A stretch of DNA of 64,000 nt from Neostapfia colusana. Lineage: Eukaryota > Streptophyta > Magnoliopsida > Poales > Poaceae. A program made the position numbers and the translations under genes. Where the stretch lies: NCBI GenBank assembly GCA_030760725.1, contig JASWHV010000005.1, forward strand, positions 91,208,622-91,272,621, written 5' to 3'. The notes below the pieces were generated by a model that saw only the letters and a program-made list of their open reading frames with translations, did not search any database and had not been told where the DNA came from. This document shows, in pieces, positions 22,406 through 34,674 of the stretch (the stretch's first letter is position 1; every line of letters begins with the position of its first letter).

Positions 22406-23355
22406 TATTTCCAGCTTAAGATTAAGCCCTCCGACATACCCAAGACTGCATTTTGAACACGGTATGGTTCGTATGAGTATACCGTTATGTCTTTTGGGTT
22501 GACGAATGCACCCGCATACTTTATGTACCTCATGAATAATGTCTTTATGGAGTACATGTACAAGTTCGTCGTGGTTTTCATCTACGACATCATGGTGTAT
22601 TCGAAAAATGAGGAAGAACATGAAAAATACTTGAGATTGAAATTGCAGAAACTGCGAGAGCATAACTTGTATGCCAAGTTCAGCAAGTGTCAATTTTGGC
22701 TAAAGGAGATATCGTTCCTAGGCCACATCATATCCGGGGAGGAGTATCAGTTGATCCCGGAAAATTGGGAGATGTTTTGAAGTGGAACCAACCGCAGAAT
22801 GTGAGAGATATTCGGAGTTTCCTTGGGAATGCTGGATACTACCGCCAGTTCATCAAGGATTTCTCCAACATAGCGAAGCCTATGACTGAATTGCTAATGA
22901 AGGGGAAAACATTTCAGTGGACACCAGCGTGTCAAGAAAGCTTTGAGGAGCTAAAGAAGAGGTTAGCCACAGCACCGGTTTTGGTATTACCGGACGTGAG
23001 AAAGAGCTTCGACATATATTGTGACGCATCAAGACAAGGGCTTGGATGTGTGCTCATGCAAGAAGGACAAGTGGTAGCCTATGCATCGAGAAACCTAAGG
23101 AAACATGAGCTGAATTACCCCACACATGACTTGGACCTTGCAGCCATGGTACATGCCTTGAAGATATGGAGGCATTATATCCTTGGCCACCGATGTGAGA
23201 TCTATACGGATCACAAAAGCCTCAAGTATATATTCACGCAAACGGATCTGAATTTGAGGCAACGTCGATGGTTGGAACTCATCAAGGATTATGATGTTGG
23301 AATCAACTATCACCCCGGAAACGCCAATGTAGTAGCTGATGCGTTGAGCCGATAG
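22406..23355 (+). pseudogene. Element F RT second half and RNase H (broken)
   Basis: RT resumes after Y with [15 protein letters not shown], then TGA where relatives have CGA (Arg), [19 protein letters not shown] and the catalytic site FIYDIMVYS. The first catalytic Asp is Tyr, so polymerase activity is lost. A frameshift near 22740 moves the frame before [14 protein letters not shown]. RNase H follows: [60 protein letters not shown], then TAG at 23353. Confidence 0.85.
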
Positions 23356-24911
23356 GGGGCATGTCCCAACTCACGGTTCGGGAGCTGCCACCTAAGTTGC
23401 GCAAGGAGTTCGAATGGTTACATCTCGGGTTCTTGAACGAGATGGAGGTGATAGAACTGAACTCCTCGCTGGAACAAGAGATACGAGATGGCCAAGCAAC
23501 GGATGAGGAAATCAAGGAAAGAATCCGACAAGGCATAGAAAAGGATTTCAAGGAAGATGAGAAAGGCACGCTTTGGTTAGGAAAAAGGATTTGTGTGCCT
23601 AACGTGAAGCACATCCACGACACGATATTAAAGGAAGCACATGACTCACTTTATTGCATACATCCCAGCTGTACAAAGATGTACAAGGACCTGAAAACTT
23701 GCTATTGGTGGGATGGTATGAAAAGGGACATAGCTGAATATGTTGCCTTATGCGAAATGTGCAACCAGGTGAAGGCCGAATATCAAAGACCCACTGGACT
23801 GTTGCAGCTGTTGAAAGTACCCGAGTGGAAGTGGGAAGACATCAGCATGGATTTCATCATCGGATTGCCACCTACTCAATCTGGTTACGACTCTCTTTTG
23901 GTTATCGTGGACCGATTGACAAAAACAGCCGATTTCCTTCCTGTTAAAACCAAGTACAGCGTTGCACAACTAGCAAATCGTGTGTCGCCATGGAGTTCCG
24001 AAGAGGATAGTTTCAGATCGGGGTTCTCAATTTACCTCTAGGTTCTGGAATAAGCAGCATGAAGCCATGGGTACACGACTGAATTTCAGCTCCGCTTATC
24101 ACCTGCAAACTGACGGGCAAACTGAGAGGACAAATCAAATTTTGGAAGACATGTTGAGAGCTTGCGCCTTGAAACATGGGCATAATTGGGATAGGAGCTT
24201 GCCGTATGCTGAATTCTCATACAACAACAGCTACCAAGCCAGCTTGAAGATGTCACCTTTCGAAGCATTGTATGGTAGATGGTGTAGAACGCCGCTGTTC
24301 TAGAATGAGACTGGAGAAAGCCAAGTATTTGGACCCGAAGTGCTGCAAGACGCTGAAAAGCAAGTCCAAACGATACGTGAAAACTTGAAGGCTGCTCAGT
24401 CACGAAAAAAAAAGGTTATGCGGACAATAGGCGAAGAAAATTGACCTTTGAAGTAGGAGACTTCGTGTATCTTAAGGTATCGCCTATCCGAGGCCAACGA
24501 CGGTTCAACGTCAAGGGCAAATTAGCACCTACATCAGGCCATTCAAGATTTTGGGCAAGCAAGGAGAAGTAACCTATCAACTAGAGCTGCCAACGCACCT
24601 CTCCGACGTACACGACGTGTTTCACGTATCCAAACTCAAGAAGTGCTTAAGAGTACCGAAAGAACAAGTACCGATGGATGAGCTCGAGCTTCAAGAGGAT
24701 CTGACCTACGCGGAACACCCCGTCTAAATCTTGGATGTGAAGGAAAGGGTCACGAGAAACAAAGTAATCCGTTGGTGCAAGGTACAATGGAGCCATCACA
24801 CGGAAGCCGAAACTACATGGGAGCGTGAGGAAGATCTCAAGGCAGAATTCCCTCATCTATTCTCCACTGTATCGAATCTCGAGGGCGATATTCAGTTTAA
24901 GGGGGTAGGTT
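23356..24911 (+). pseudogene. Element F integrase and chromodomain (broken)
   Basis: The HHCC region ends LCEMCNQVKAE. The core has SMDFIIGLPPTQSGYDSL, IVSDRGSQFTSRFW and DGQTERTNQILEDML. A frame break near 23965-23985 removes part of LAELYI..IVCRHG. Further stops and shifts occur at 24301 (TAG), about 24410 (an A run) and about 24530. The last part carries VTRNKVIRWCKVQWSHHTEA and TTWEREEDLKAEFPHLF, a well-kept chromodomain-like motif. It ends just before TTTAAGGGGGTAGGTT, the polypurine tract. Confidence 0.85.
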
Positions 24912-24964
24912 TGTAACACACTCAAATTCATTACCATGCATTGCATACATTTTTCATGAAAAGC

Positions 24965-25275
24965 ATTGTAAAAGAATTAGAAATGGAGAAAGAACTATAG
25001 AAATGGAGAAAGAACCACAGAAATGGAGAAAAGAACCATGGAAATGGAGAAAAAACCATAGAAATGGAGGAAGGAACCATATAAATGGAGGAAAAATCAC
25101 AGAAATGGAGAAAGGAATATAAAAATGGAGAATGGGGCATAGAAATGGAGAAGGGCAATGTACAAATGGAGAATGGGACATAGAAATGGAGAGGGGAATT
25201 TAGAAATGGAGAATGGGACATACAAATGGAGAGGGGAATGTAGAAATGGAGCAAGTGACATAGAAATGGTGAGGA
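24965..25275 (+). repeat. AAATGGAGAA minisatellite in the F LTR U3
   Basis: About 14-15 imperfect units of roughly 20-22 bases with the core GAAATGGAGAA plus a variable AGGAACAT-like spacer. It lies upstream of the TATA box, where B carries a quite different repeat array. Confidence 0.85.
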
Positions 25276-25485
25276 ATGGGAAAAAGATAGCTGAAATGAG
25301 TCATTCCCAAATTTCACCCAAAATTTATAAATTCCCCAATTTCCAAAAAGGGGAATTTTCCCCACATTTTGGGGTAAAATCCCAAGGCTGCCGCACCACA
25401 AGAGATAAGTTTGTTAAGATCCAAAAAAATTTGAATAGGACTCTTATTTGAGCTCCAATTGGAGTAGGACTCTCCTTTTCCCCCT

Positions 25486-25493
25486 TATAAATA
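25486..25493 (+). promoter_or_regulatory. TATA box of the F LTR
   Basis: TATAAATA in the context CCCCTTATAAATAATACCCCC, followed by a C/T-rich run about 25-30 bases downstream that suits a start site. B has TATAAATAG in the same relative position on its strand. Confidence 0.6.
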
Positions 25494-26092
25494 ATACCCC
25501 CACCCCCTTGGCCGACCCCTCTCTCTTTTGGTCACCCCCCCTGCTGCAAAGCCCCCTTCCTTGCTGCCAAGTCGCCAAGTTTCCCCCCTTGCCGGAATTT
25601 GGCCGTCGTCGAGCTCCGTCGAGCCCCGCCGTCGCCGGAGAAGAAGCCCGACAATCTGTCCTACCAAATTTTTCCATAGAAAGATTCTCCTCTGCTGCCA
25701 TTGCTAGGAGAAAGGCTCTGCCACAAGGAGGAATATAGGTAGGTCTCCATTACCCATCTTATGATGTCGCCGCTGTTTCTACGCATCCGTTTTCTTTGCC
25801 CCCTTCGAGCAGAAAATTTTACGTGTGGACTGATCATGTTTTGATCGATTTTTGACGGTGGAATTGATATAGATCTTGAGTCAAGATCGCCACCATGTCT
25901 ACACTTAATCCCTACACCCTTTTTCATCATAAAACTCCATGAAAGCCCATTAAAACATGCAAGAACACATACAAACTGGTTTAATCAAACAACACTATAG
26001 GATTTGCATCCATCTACTCCATTGCATCTTGAGTAAAGTTTGTGCATGATGATTGATTGCTGTGAATTTTGTATGTGCGTGATCATGAGTAG

Positions 26093-26176
26093 AAGAGCAA
26101 GATCAAGAGGCCATCTACGAGGAGCTACAGCACCAAGACTTTGATACGCTTGAACAACAAGAACCACCGGAGCAAG
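26093..26176 (+). other. Putative LTR exon 2, F copy
   Basis: 84 bases between a GAGTAG acceptor and a CAAG|GCAAGT donor, phase 1 at both ends, reading EEQDQEAIYEELQHQDFD then TLEQQEPPEQ. It is exactly as long as the B exon (49403-49486), with AVYDELQQQGFE at the same place. No ATG is in the exon. Confidence 0.5.
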
Positions 26177-26330
26177 GCAAGTGCCCCTTGACCATATTGA
26201 TCCCATGTTTTTGAAACTGTTTTGTTTGCGGAAACTCGTATGCTTGAGTAAGATAAACGGTGACATGTCGTGTAGACAATAGTGTATGTATAGGTAGTGA
26301 AGACATGAGCACGACTTCTCGGAGACCCGA

Positions 26331-26473
26331 GAATAATGTATCTTGTATAAAGTTTATGCTTTATCAATATATGTGAATGTTGTGCAAATTATTCATGTTT
26401 CACTTCAATACCTGCTGCTCATATAGAATTTTAAGTATGACATGTGTTGATCGCTGCTGTTTTAAATTTCAGA
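26331..26473 (+). other. Remnant of the element D leader
   Basis: AT-rich non-coding sequence ending GCTGTTTTAAATTTCAGA right before the gag ATG, a strong-looking 3' splice site. The D primer site and 5' LTR are missing. It resembles the last part of the C leader (39990-40110). Confidence 0.5.
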
Positions 26474-27697
26474 ATGACTCGTACTCGTACCAACCCGGAC
26501 GTTGGGGGTTCCAGTCAGGGGGGAGATACCTCCCAACAGCCTCCCGAGGATTCCTCGGGACAGCAACAGCAGCAGCAGCAACAACAACAACCACCACCGC
26601 CACCGCCAACGGTTACATTGGCCGACATCGTTGCGGCGATGGTCGGTTCTCATCAGCAGCACACGGAGTTGCTGCAGACACTTATTGCAAATACCTCTCG
26701 ACCAGAGAGGCGTCAAGATCGTGAGAAGCGCCAACAAAGCTCCTACTCCGACTCTCTGGCTACTCATCCCCCGGTATTCTCAAGGGCGGATGAACCCATC
26801 GATGCGGACAACTGGCTCCGCACGATGAAGATGAAGTTTGGGCTGCTCCAAGTGAGTGAGCAGCGCAAGACTCAATTCGCGGTCCAACAGATTCAGGGAT
26901 CCGCAAGCGCTTGGTGGGCAAATTTCTGTGCCTCACAACCTACTGACCGAGTTATGACCTGGGCGGAGTTCAGGATGGCCTTCAGGGCCTATCATATACC
27001 GCCGGGTATTATGAAGAGGAAGACGCAGGAGTTCCTACGCCTGCAGCAAGGAAGCCGGAACGCTCTGAAATACTCCAGGGCATTCAATGATCTTGCGCTC
27101 TACGCTTCTTATCACGCTGATAGCGACGAGAAGCGGTGGGATCATTTGTACCAGGGGCTTAACCCGCTCCTGAAGGACAAGCTGGCGATGTTCAATCGCG
27201 GTAGCCTTAATGATATTATTGATGCTGTGATTGTCCAGGAGGACTCTGGCAAGGAGTTAGCGGCGGCGGAGGGGAAGCGAAGCGCGCCGCCAAGCAGCGG
27301 AGAAGGGGGTGGCCCTTCTCAAAAATACCGGATGGTGAATCGTCCACCATCGGGTCCATGCTGGCAGCCACCACAGAGGCCGATGCCATTTCGCAGTCGG
27401 CCATATTCTCTACCGGCATTCAGGCCAGCACTGCCAGTCCCACCTCCGCAGCAACAATAGCAGCAGCAGGTAATGCCGCATGCGTATGCACCTCAGCAGT
27501 GCATGCCGGGCTTTCATCCCCCAAGCACCAGCCAGGCAGAAGCCACATGCTACAAATGTGGTTGCCCAGGACACTTCGCCAATAATTGTCCCGAGAGGCA
27601 AGGTGGCGGAGTTGCACCGCAACTTCCGGGGAGGAAACTGCCCCAGAACCCCACTAATACACGGCGGGCAAATCCTAGGCCCGGCACTGTCCACCAA
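26474..27697 (+). pseudogene. Element D Gag with zinc knuckle
   Basis: The start is ATG after TTTCAGA (MTRTRTNPDVGGSSQGG). A poly-Gln/Pro stretch at residues of about 35-55 comes from CAG/CAA runs. The Retrotrans_gag domain has PIDADNWLRTMKMKFGLLQ, SAWWANFCA, AFRAYHIPPGIMKRKTQEFL and ALKYSRAFNDLALYA. A basic linker (KYRMVNRPPSGPCWQPP) follows, then TAG at 27458-27460 where a Gln codon is expected, then in the same frame the knuckle [14 protein letters not shown] (about 27548). Apart from the single stop it is one of the best preserved Gags here. Confidence 0.85.
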
Positions 27698-28390
27698 CTC
27701 GCCATAGAGGACGTGCCGGAAGGAGAGCCAATCCTTGCGGGTATGTTCAAACTCCACCAGCATCCTGCTATAGTGTTATTTGATTCAGGTGCCATGCATA
27801 GCTTCATTAGCAAAGCTTTTATTGCTAAATACAGCTTGCAAATACTACCCACCGATAGTCCATACTTGATTTGTTCACCAGGTGGGAAAATTTCAGCAAG
27901 CATGATGGTTCCAAAAGCGCCATTATGCTTAGAGGGTAGAGTATACCCTACGTCTCTCATAGTCTTAGAGGGACAGAAGGTCGATGTCATCTTAGGGATG
28001 TCGTGGTTAACCCGCCTCGGCGCTGTTTTAGACACCGTCCTCCGAGTTGTGCACTTGAACTCAGAAGTGCACGAATCTCATTCCTTATTTCTGGACAGTC
28101 CAGAAATAAAACTTTCAAGTGTGTATCAATCCACAACAATAAGATTGGAAGACATTCCAGTAGTCCGTGAGTTCCCTGACGTGTTCCTAGATGATTTGCC
28201 AGGGATGCCGTCTGACAGAGAGGTGGAGTTCAAGATTGAACTTGCACTGGGAACCATGCCAATATCCCGAAGGCCGTACAACATGGCACCCAAGGAATTG
28301 GCTGAGCTGAAGACTCAGCTAAGGACCTGCTGGAGAAGGGTTTTATTAGGCCGAGCTCCTCGCCATGTGGCTGTTCGGCATTATTTGTGA
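27698..28390 (+). pseudogene. Element D protease and RT N-terminal linker
   Basis: In the same frame as Gag: [14 protein letters not shown], the active site [10 protein letters not shown] (Met where relatives have Thr or Ser), [14 protein letters not shown], then [18 protein letters not shown] and the RT lead-in [34 protein letters not shown] one-base deletion near 28318 shifts the frame. The [12 protein letters not shown] region continues elsewhere. Confidence 0.85.
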
Positions 28391-29500
28391 AAAAGAAAGA
28401 TGAGACGTTGCGGCTTTGCGTGGACTATCGTCCACTAAATGCCTTAACCATCAAGAACAAGTACCCGTTGCCACGGATCGATATGTTGTTTGATCAGTTG
28501 GTCGAAGCAAAGATCTTTTCCAAGATGGACTTAAGATCCGGGTACCATCAGATTAAGATACGGGCTGAGGATATTTCGAAGACAGCTTTCTCGACGAGGT
28601 ACGGGCTTTATGAGTACCTAGTCATGTCCTTCGGCCTCACCACTGCTCCAGCTCACTTCATGTATTTGATGAATTCGGTATTCATGCCGGAGCTGGACAA
28701 GTTTGTCGTGGTCTTCATCGACGACATATTGGTATATTCCAAGTCGTAGAAAGAACACAAGAAGCATCTGCATATAGTCTTGCAACGGCTGCGGGATCAC
28801 AAGCTATACGCGAAATTCAGCAAGTGCGAATTCTGGATATCGCAAGTGCCTTTTCTCGGGCATATTATCCCAGCGGAGGGAATCGCTATAGACCCGAGTA
28901 AGATCATACAAGTGCTGAATTGGAAGTCCCCGAGAACTGTTCACGAGGTACGGAGTTTCCTCGGACTCGCAGGATATTATCGGAGGTTGATTCCAAACTT
29001 CTCGAAGATTGCCAAGCCTATGACAGAGCTGCTGAAGAAGGCTACCAAAAATGTTTGGAGTCCAGCATGTGAAGCAGCGTTCAAGGCATTAGTGAAGCAC
29101 CTAACATCAGCACCGGTTTTGGCGCAGCCAGACACAACGAAACCATTCGATGCGTACTGCGATGCATCCGGCATTGGGCTCAGATGTGTGCTGATGCAAG
29201 ACCGAAGGGTGGTCGCATATGGATCACGGCAGCTTAAGAACCATCAGCAGAATTATCCAACTCATGACTTGGAGCTCGCTGCCGTGGTACTCGCACTTAA
29301 AATGTGGAGACACTACCTTCTCGGTAACCTCGTGCATTTATATACCGACCACAAAAGCCTCAAGTACAATTCACTCAGAAAGATCTGAACATGAGCCAGC
29401 AAAGATGGTTAGAATTGATAAAGGATTACGAAATAGAGATCCATTATCACCCCGGCAAGGCAAACGTAGTGGCGGATGCGCTGAGTCGCAAGTCACACGT
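28387..29500 (+). pseudogene. Element D RT and RNase H (broken)
   Basis: RT has [33 protein letters not shown] and [11 protein letters not shown]. The catalytic site FIDDILVYS is intact, unlike in A, E and F. TAG follows at 28747. RNase H reads [34 protein letters not shown] and [10 protein letters not shown] one-base deletion near 29370 shifts the frame, and the connection resumes as [17 protein letters not shown] and [14 protein letters not shown]. Confidence 0.87.
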
Positions 29501-31033
29501 CAACAATCTGACCATCACACCGTTGGAAGAGAGCGAGCTACCATTACATGTGATTCCGCATGGAGCTCTCTACAACTTAGCTTTAACCCCCACCATCCGT
29601 GAAGAGATAGCGGCAGCTCAGAAACATGACAAGGGCATGTCGCATTTGTGGAGACGTATATATAGTGGGGAGCTGAAATGTTTTTGGAAAGACGGAGACG
29701 GCATCCTATGGTTCAAGGACCGGATCGTCGTACCCCGTAACCCGGAGTTACGGAATAAAATCTTTGATGAGGCTCACTTGTCAAAGTTTTCTATTCAGTC
29801 CGGCAGCAACAAAATGTATCAAGACCTCAGAAGCAAGTTTTGGTGGACACGGATGAAGCGGGAGATCGCAAGGTACGTGTCCGAATGTGATACATGTCAA
29901 AGGGTGAATACAGATCACATGAGGAAACCGGGACAATTACAACCACTAGGCGTTCCTGCCTGAAAGTGGGAAGATGTGAGCATGGACTTCATTGTCGGTT
30001 TACCCACCACTTTCCAGAAACATGATTCTGTGTGGGTGATCGTCGACCGGCTCACCAAAGTTGCCCATTTCATCCCGGTCAACACAAACTACAACGCCAA
30101 GAAGTATGCTGAATTGTACATCTCACGGATCCTATGCTTATACAGCGTACCCCGCACCATCATATCAGATCGGGGCACTTTATTTGTGCCCCGTTTTGGG
30201 GAGCATCTACACGCTGCGTTGGGGACAAAGCTGATCCGTAGTTCAGCATACCACCCGCAGACGTATGGACAAACCGAGCGGGTAAATCTGATTTTAGAAG
30301 ATATGCTACGAGCTTGCGCTATCAACCACGGTAAGAATTGGGATGATCACTTACCGTTGGCCGAGTTCTCGTACAACTATGGGTACCATGCCTGCATCAA
30401 GATGGCGCCTTATGAGGCGCTATACGGGAGAAAATGCCGCACACCACTGAATTGGTGTTAGTCTGGCGAAAGAGTTACCTTCGGGGTTGATCTTGTCAAC
30501 AACGCGGAGGAAAAAGTTCGGCTGATTCAAGCGAACTTAAAGCCGCCCAATCCCGACAAAAACAGTATGTGGACCAGAGAAGATGCCCATTACAATTTGA
30601 AGTCAGGGATCACGTATATATACGTGTGTCTCCAATTAAGGGCGTGAACATATTCTGGGTGATGAGAAAGTTAGCACCCCGATTCATCGGTCCATATCAG
30701 ATTACAGAAAGATGTGCATCAGTAGCATACCGGCTGAAATTACCAGAAGCACTTTCCGGTGTGCACGACGTCTTTCACATCTTCCAGCTGAGGAAGTGTC
30801 TCAAGCTATCAACAACCATTCAGATGGAGGATATAGAAGAACTGAAACCGGATCTCACGTATCGGAAGGAACCGGTTCATATTATTGATGAAAAGGCCCG
30901 AACCACACGCAACCGTACGTTGTGGTTCTACAATGTTCTGTGGAGTAATCACTCCGCAGATGAAGCGACATGGGAGAGCGAAGGATTTCTTCACACTAAC
31001 TACCCCGACTTTTTCACGTCGCATATACGGTAA
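29501..31033 (+). pseudogene. Element D integrase and chromodomain (broken)
   Basis: The HHCC region ends CDTCQRV. TGA replaces Trp in PAWKWED (near 29961). The core shows [32 protein letters not shown] and GQTERVNLILEDML. TAG at 30460 and a frameshift near 30540 follow. The last frame has RFIGPYQITE, VHDVFHIFQLRKCL, RNRTLWFYNVLWSNH and ATWESEGFLHTNYPDFF. It ends TAA at 31031, shortly before the polypurine tract. Confidence 0.87.
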
Positions 31034-31087
31034 ACTTCCACCGTCCTCTCTCTCATTTTCACCTTATAATCTCGGGACGAGATTCTT

Positions 31088-31103
31088 TTATGGGGGGGAG
31101 GAA
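31088..31103 (+). other. Polypurine tract of element D
   Basis: TTATGGGGGGGAGGAA directly before TGTAAGGGCC, in the shared context CTCGGGACGAGATTC. Confidence 0.8.
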
Positions 31104-33495
31104 TGTAAGGGCCTAAGTTTTTGCACACATTCAAAGTGTTCATCACACCACACACACCTCATTTGAGGAAACTTTATGAACACATTTGAAGAGCAAGTAA
31201 ACACCATCAACATGGTTATTAGAGAATAAACTCACAAAATGCAAAAGTGGCATTTCCCACATGCATCATCTAGGGGCTGAGCATATGAAAAACTCCTACA
31301 CCTTTCTAGGAATGTTTATGCCAAATTTCACCCAAATCCAAAACCTTTTTGAGGTATTTTTTGGTACAACTAGAAAGGGGTTATTTTGAACCCAAATTCA
31401 AATTCAAACCACTTCCATCCCATAAGTTCAAAAGTGGGAGGCATATTCTTACTCAGCACATTTTTGTGAGCTCACACACCAATTTTCACTCCATTTGGAG
31501 TTGATCTTGACATGAGCTAAGTTCAGTAAATTCAAGCTCAATTTGAATTTCAAACTGCATATGTGCTGAAATTATATTCAAACACTCCCCAATTTGAATT
31601 CTATATAATTCAAATGGCCAGAGGGTAGATAATTCAATTGACCAAGGTCATTTGGGTCTCTACTGTTTAGAGCAGTGGGGAAAATTCAATTCAGAGGTTA
31701 AAACCGGAGTTGGACCCACATGTCAGCCTCACTAGTGTTTAACCGACTCAAATCACCGCAGCTCGGTTCTTGTGCGCGCCCACAAGATCGCCATGACGCT
31801 GCCCGACCACTGCCACCTCCTGGTCGCCGATCAGAGCCACGAACCGGCGTCCTCAGCTATTTAGCTGCGAGCTGCCGACGGCAGCAGCCCATTTTCGCGA
31901 TCCCTTGACGTTTCCAGCGCTGAGAAACCCGAGCTGAACGCCGCACAGCTCCACCTCACCACCTCGCCGTCGACCGACCAAAGCAACCCCTTCCACCGCA
32001 AGCTGAGGCCACAAATGGCACCGCCGGACTTTGCTCGACGTGCTACAGCCCTCAGCTGCTCGTGAGCAACTTCGGTTGAGCTTGTCCGAGCCAATCTTCC
32101 ATCGCTCTGTCAACCCGAGAGCTCCTCCGACTCGACGCCGTCGCTCGAGCAGCTCTAAGCTTCTCCAGAGCAACAAACGTGTCTCTCTTAGCGCCGGTTA
32201 GCCGGAATTTAAATTTTCCCGATGATCACCGTATAGAACACCGAGAACCAAAACTCAAATTCATCTCGATCACTTGATCACTGGTAATCCTGGTCGAGCT
32301 GAAGCTAGAGTAGCACATCACGGTCACATCAGCCAAATCCTAGCGGTGATGATCAACCCAGCGAGCAGAGCACCTGAGTTTGGCCACTGCCGGTGAAAAC
32401 GGCTCGGGTCGCCGGTGAAGTCTACATTCCCGGCGATCTCCGGCCAAGAGGAGGGCAGGGTTAGCTTCCCCGTGCCCCAGTGGTGATTTGCGACCCATTG
32501 GTTGATCGTGTTCACCGCGAGACGAGCTAGCACCATCGGATCCGAGCTCATCTTCCGCCTCCACCGTCGCCGACTAGGTATCCGGCGATGTCGAGTTCCG
32601 AGAAGTTACCCGGCGTGTGCGCCGTGCTCCAAGGATCACGTAGGAAGAAACCGTGTCAAAAATTAGGCAGTAGCGGCCGAGAATGGACCGCGCCACCGTC
32701 GCTGTGCTTCGCGCGCTCGGGCGCTGGCGGGAGGTAGACGACGACACCTGTGCGTGGGACCCATGTGCAGTGTTTTAAACATTTCCCGATTTTCAGTTTT
32801 AGTTCAAACTTCAAACCCACATAACTTTGGCTAGGAAACTCCAAATCAAGTGAACCAAATTTTATTGGATTCAGGTATCTGAGTACTTTCCAACAAATCA
32901 AGTTTCACTTTATGAAAATCCTTAGTTCTCCAGAATTAATTCTTCAAATTTAAACTGTTTGGAATTTTAATTGGAGAACCCTTTGGAGGAAAATTCTGAA
33001 ATTTTGCTGGGCTGTTCACCAAAATATCCCTGAGCTACCGAAAAAATTTTAGATCCATTTGATCTCATTTGATCCACCTAATGGTGTGATTAATAAAACT
33101 GTTCCAGAGAAAATAGAAAATATCCAGACACATTTTTAGAATTTCTCCGAAAATGTTTAGCTCATATCTTTATCTATGAACCTTCAAATGAAGTGAAACC
33201 AACTCCATTAGAACCCTCTGACAATCTAGTTTTCAGAAAATCATGGCTTACTCCATGAAAGTCCCTAGAACACCCTAGGAGCTCCAATTAAGGCCAAGTA
33301 CATAATTATTTGTGGAGAGCTCAAATTAGCATTTCTGCAAATGAAACTTGGCCAAGTCTCTGTTTAGGTTGTATCCCAACCACAGTAAAAATTTCAGAGT
33401 CATTGGGTCTGTCTAGTAAGACTTACAGTCCTTACAAGTTTAACTTCAATTCAAATGCATCTAAATTGACACATGTTTATATTTATCATATGTAG

Positions 33496-33576
33496 TCGCT
33501 AAGGTTGAGAAGGAACCCGAAGTCTTAGACTTCGTCACTCTGGAGGAACAGCTAGCCTACGACCAAGAGCAGCAAG
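33496..33576 (+). other. Putative LTR exon 2, element D
   Basis: 81 bases between CATATGTAG and a canonical AAG|GTAAGC donor, phase 1 at both ends. It reads VAKVEKEPEVLDF then VTLEEQLAYDQEQQ. D has GT where X1 and X2 have GC, which supports the site being a real 5' splice site. The next phase-compatible acceptor (TTTTGCAG) is 1.1 kb downstream. Confidence 0.5.
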
Positions 33577-34674
33577 GTAAGCTCCAGTTTGCATTAACCT
33601 TTTTACAAATTTTTACTGTTTTGAGAACTTACTTTGAGCACCCACTTAATTCTTGCATTAGAGTCTTGTTTGAAACCCAATTGAATAGCCAAGAAAACCC
33701 TCGGTTGGGATTAGGTTTGAAAACCTCGTTAGCTACTGCAATGCTAAGATAGTGTAGGATTTGGTACAAGTTGAGTAGTCGGAACTACTCGCGAGAATAG
33801 GCTAGAGTCACATTGCTCGGGTAGAAATAGCAAATGAAACACATAGCAGGAAAAATGAGACCGAGCGGAGAGTAAGGGCAGCAGGACTTTGGGGCCTGGG
33901 TGCTATAGCTCCGCTTATGTCGATTGAGGACTGAGCCGTGTGCGGGCCTGTTGAACAAGCTATAACAGTACCGAAGACCTACCGGCTATATGGGAACCGG
34001 GCAACCGATGTAACTCGGGTAGCTGGGTATTGATGCATTGCCTGTCGTTCAGAGGGTAGGTTAAGAGCTTGAGGTGTAAATCGGCAGGCGGCACTATGGA
34101 TGCGTGCGCAGAGACCTCTTGCTCGGGACGATAGGACCGGTTAAACAATTGGCTGACGGGTGAAAGGTGGTTGCGTACGACATCCGTGATGGTTGCTGTA
34201 GGCAACATCGAGTACGGGCGTACGTAACGGGTTATTCGGGTAACCCTTCAGGTGTAAATAGATTATAATCACCGTCCCTCGCGGTCAGTGAGTACCACTT
34301 GTTCACTGTACCGTGACTTAGAAAGAACAGGTTAGATACATGTTAAAAGTTTGCTGATTTGAAAGATATACTTTGCTTGTTAATGTCTTGTTGTAGTTTA
34401 GAGCTAATTAAAGTTCTTTTCAACTTTGGGCAGAGTACATGAGAGAAATGTGTTTCTTGTTTGATTGCGGCTCTCTCATGTGCCTTAGCATAAGGTTCTC
34501 CACAACCTGCTGCTAAAACCTGAAAGTAAGGTTCCATTAACTAGGCGAGTCCTTTGCAACTCATTTTTACCTCATGTACCCGATAACCATTCATGTAGAA
34601 GTTCCATGGATAGGAGATATGGGTCAGTCTTGCTGAGCCATCGTGCTCACTGCTGGTGTTTGAAGCTTTTGCAG

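Larger units (their letters stand above)
24912..26330 (+). repeat. Element F 3' LTR, truncated at its 3' end
   Basis: It starts TGTAACACACTCAAATTC right after the polypurine tract. U3 holds an imperfect minisatellite (24965-25275), then a TATA box (25486-25493), a GC-rich transcribed region with an ATATAG|GTAGGTCTCC donor at 25738, and a putative exon 2 (26093-26176). The tail resembles B (CCTTGACCATATTGATCC) but breaks off near 26330 and runs into the leader of element D. The exact junction is uncertain. Confidence 0.7.

Noticed and set aside
22100..22693. 197-codon minus frame joining the Y LTR to antisense of F RT
   Set aside because: It crosses the Y insertion border and reads the F RT backwards. 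Chance frame.
24965..25275. CRISPR-like regular repeats
   Set aside because: Units are short, imperfect and contiguous without unique spacers, in a plant LTR.
26560..26620. CAG/CAA run as a microsatellite locus
   Set aside because: It is the polyglutamine part of D Gag and is in frame with the domain, so not a separate feature.
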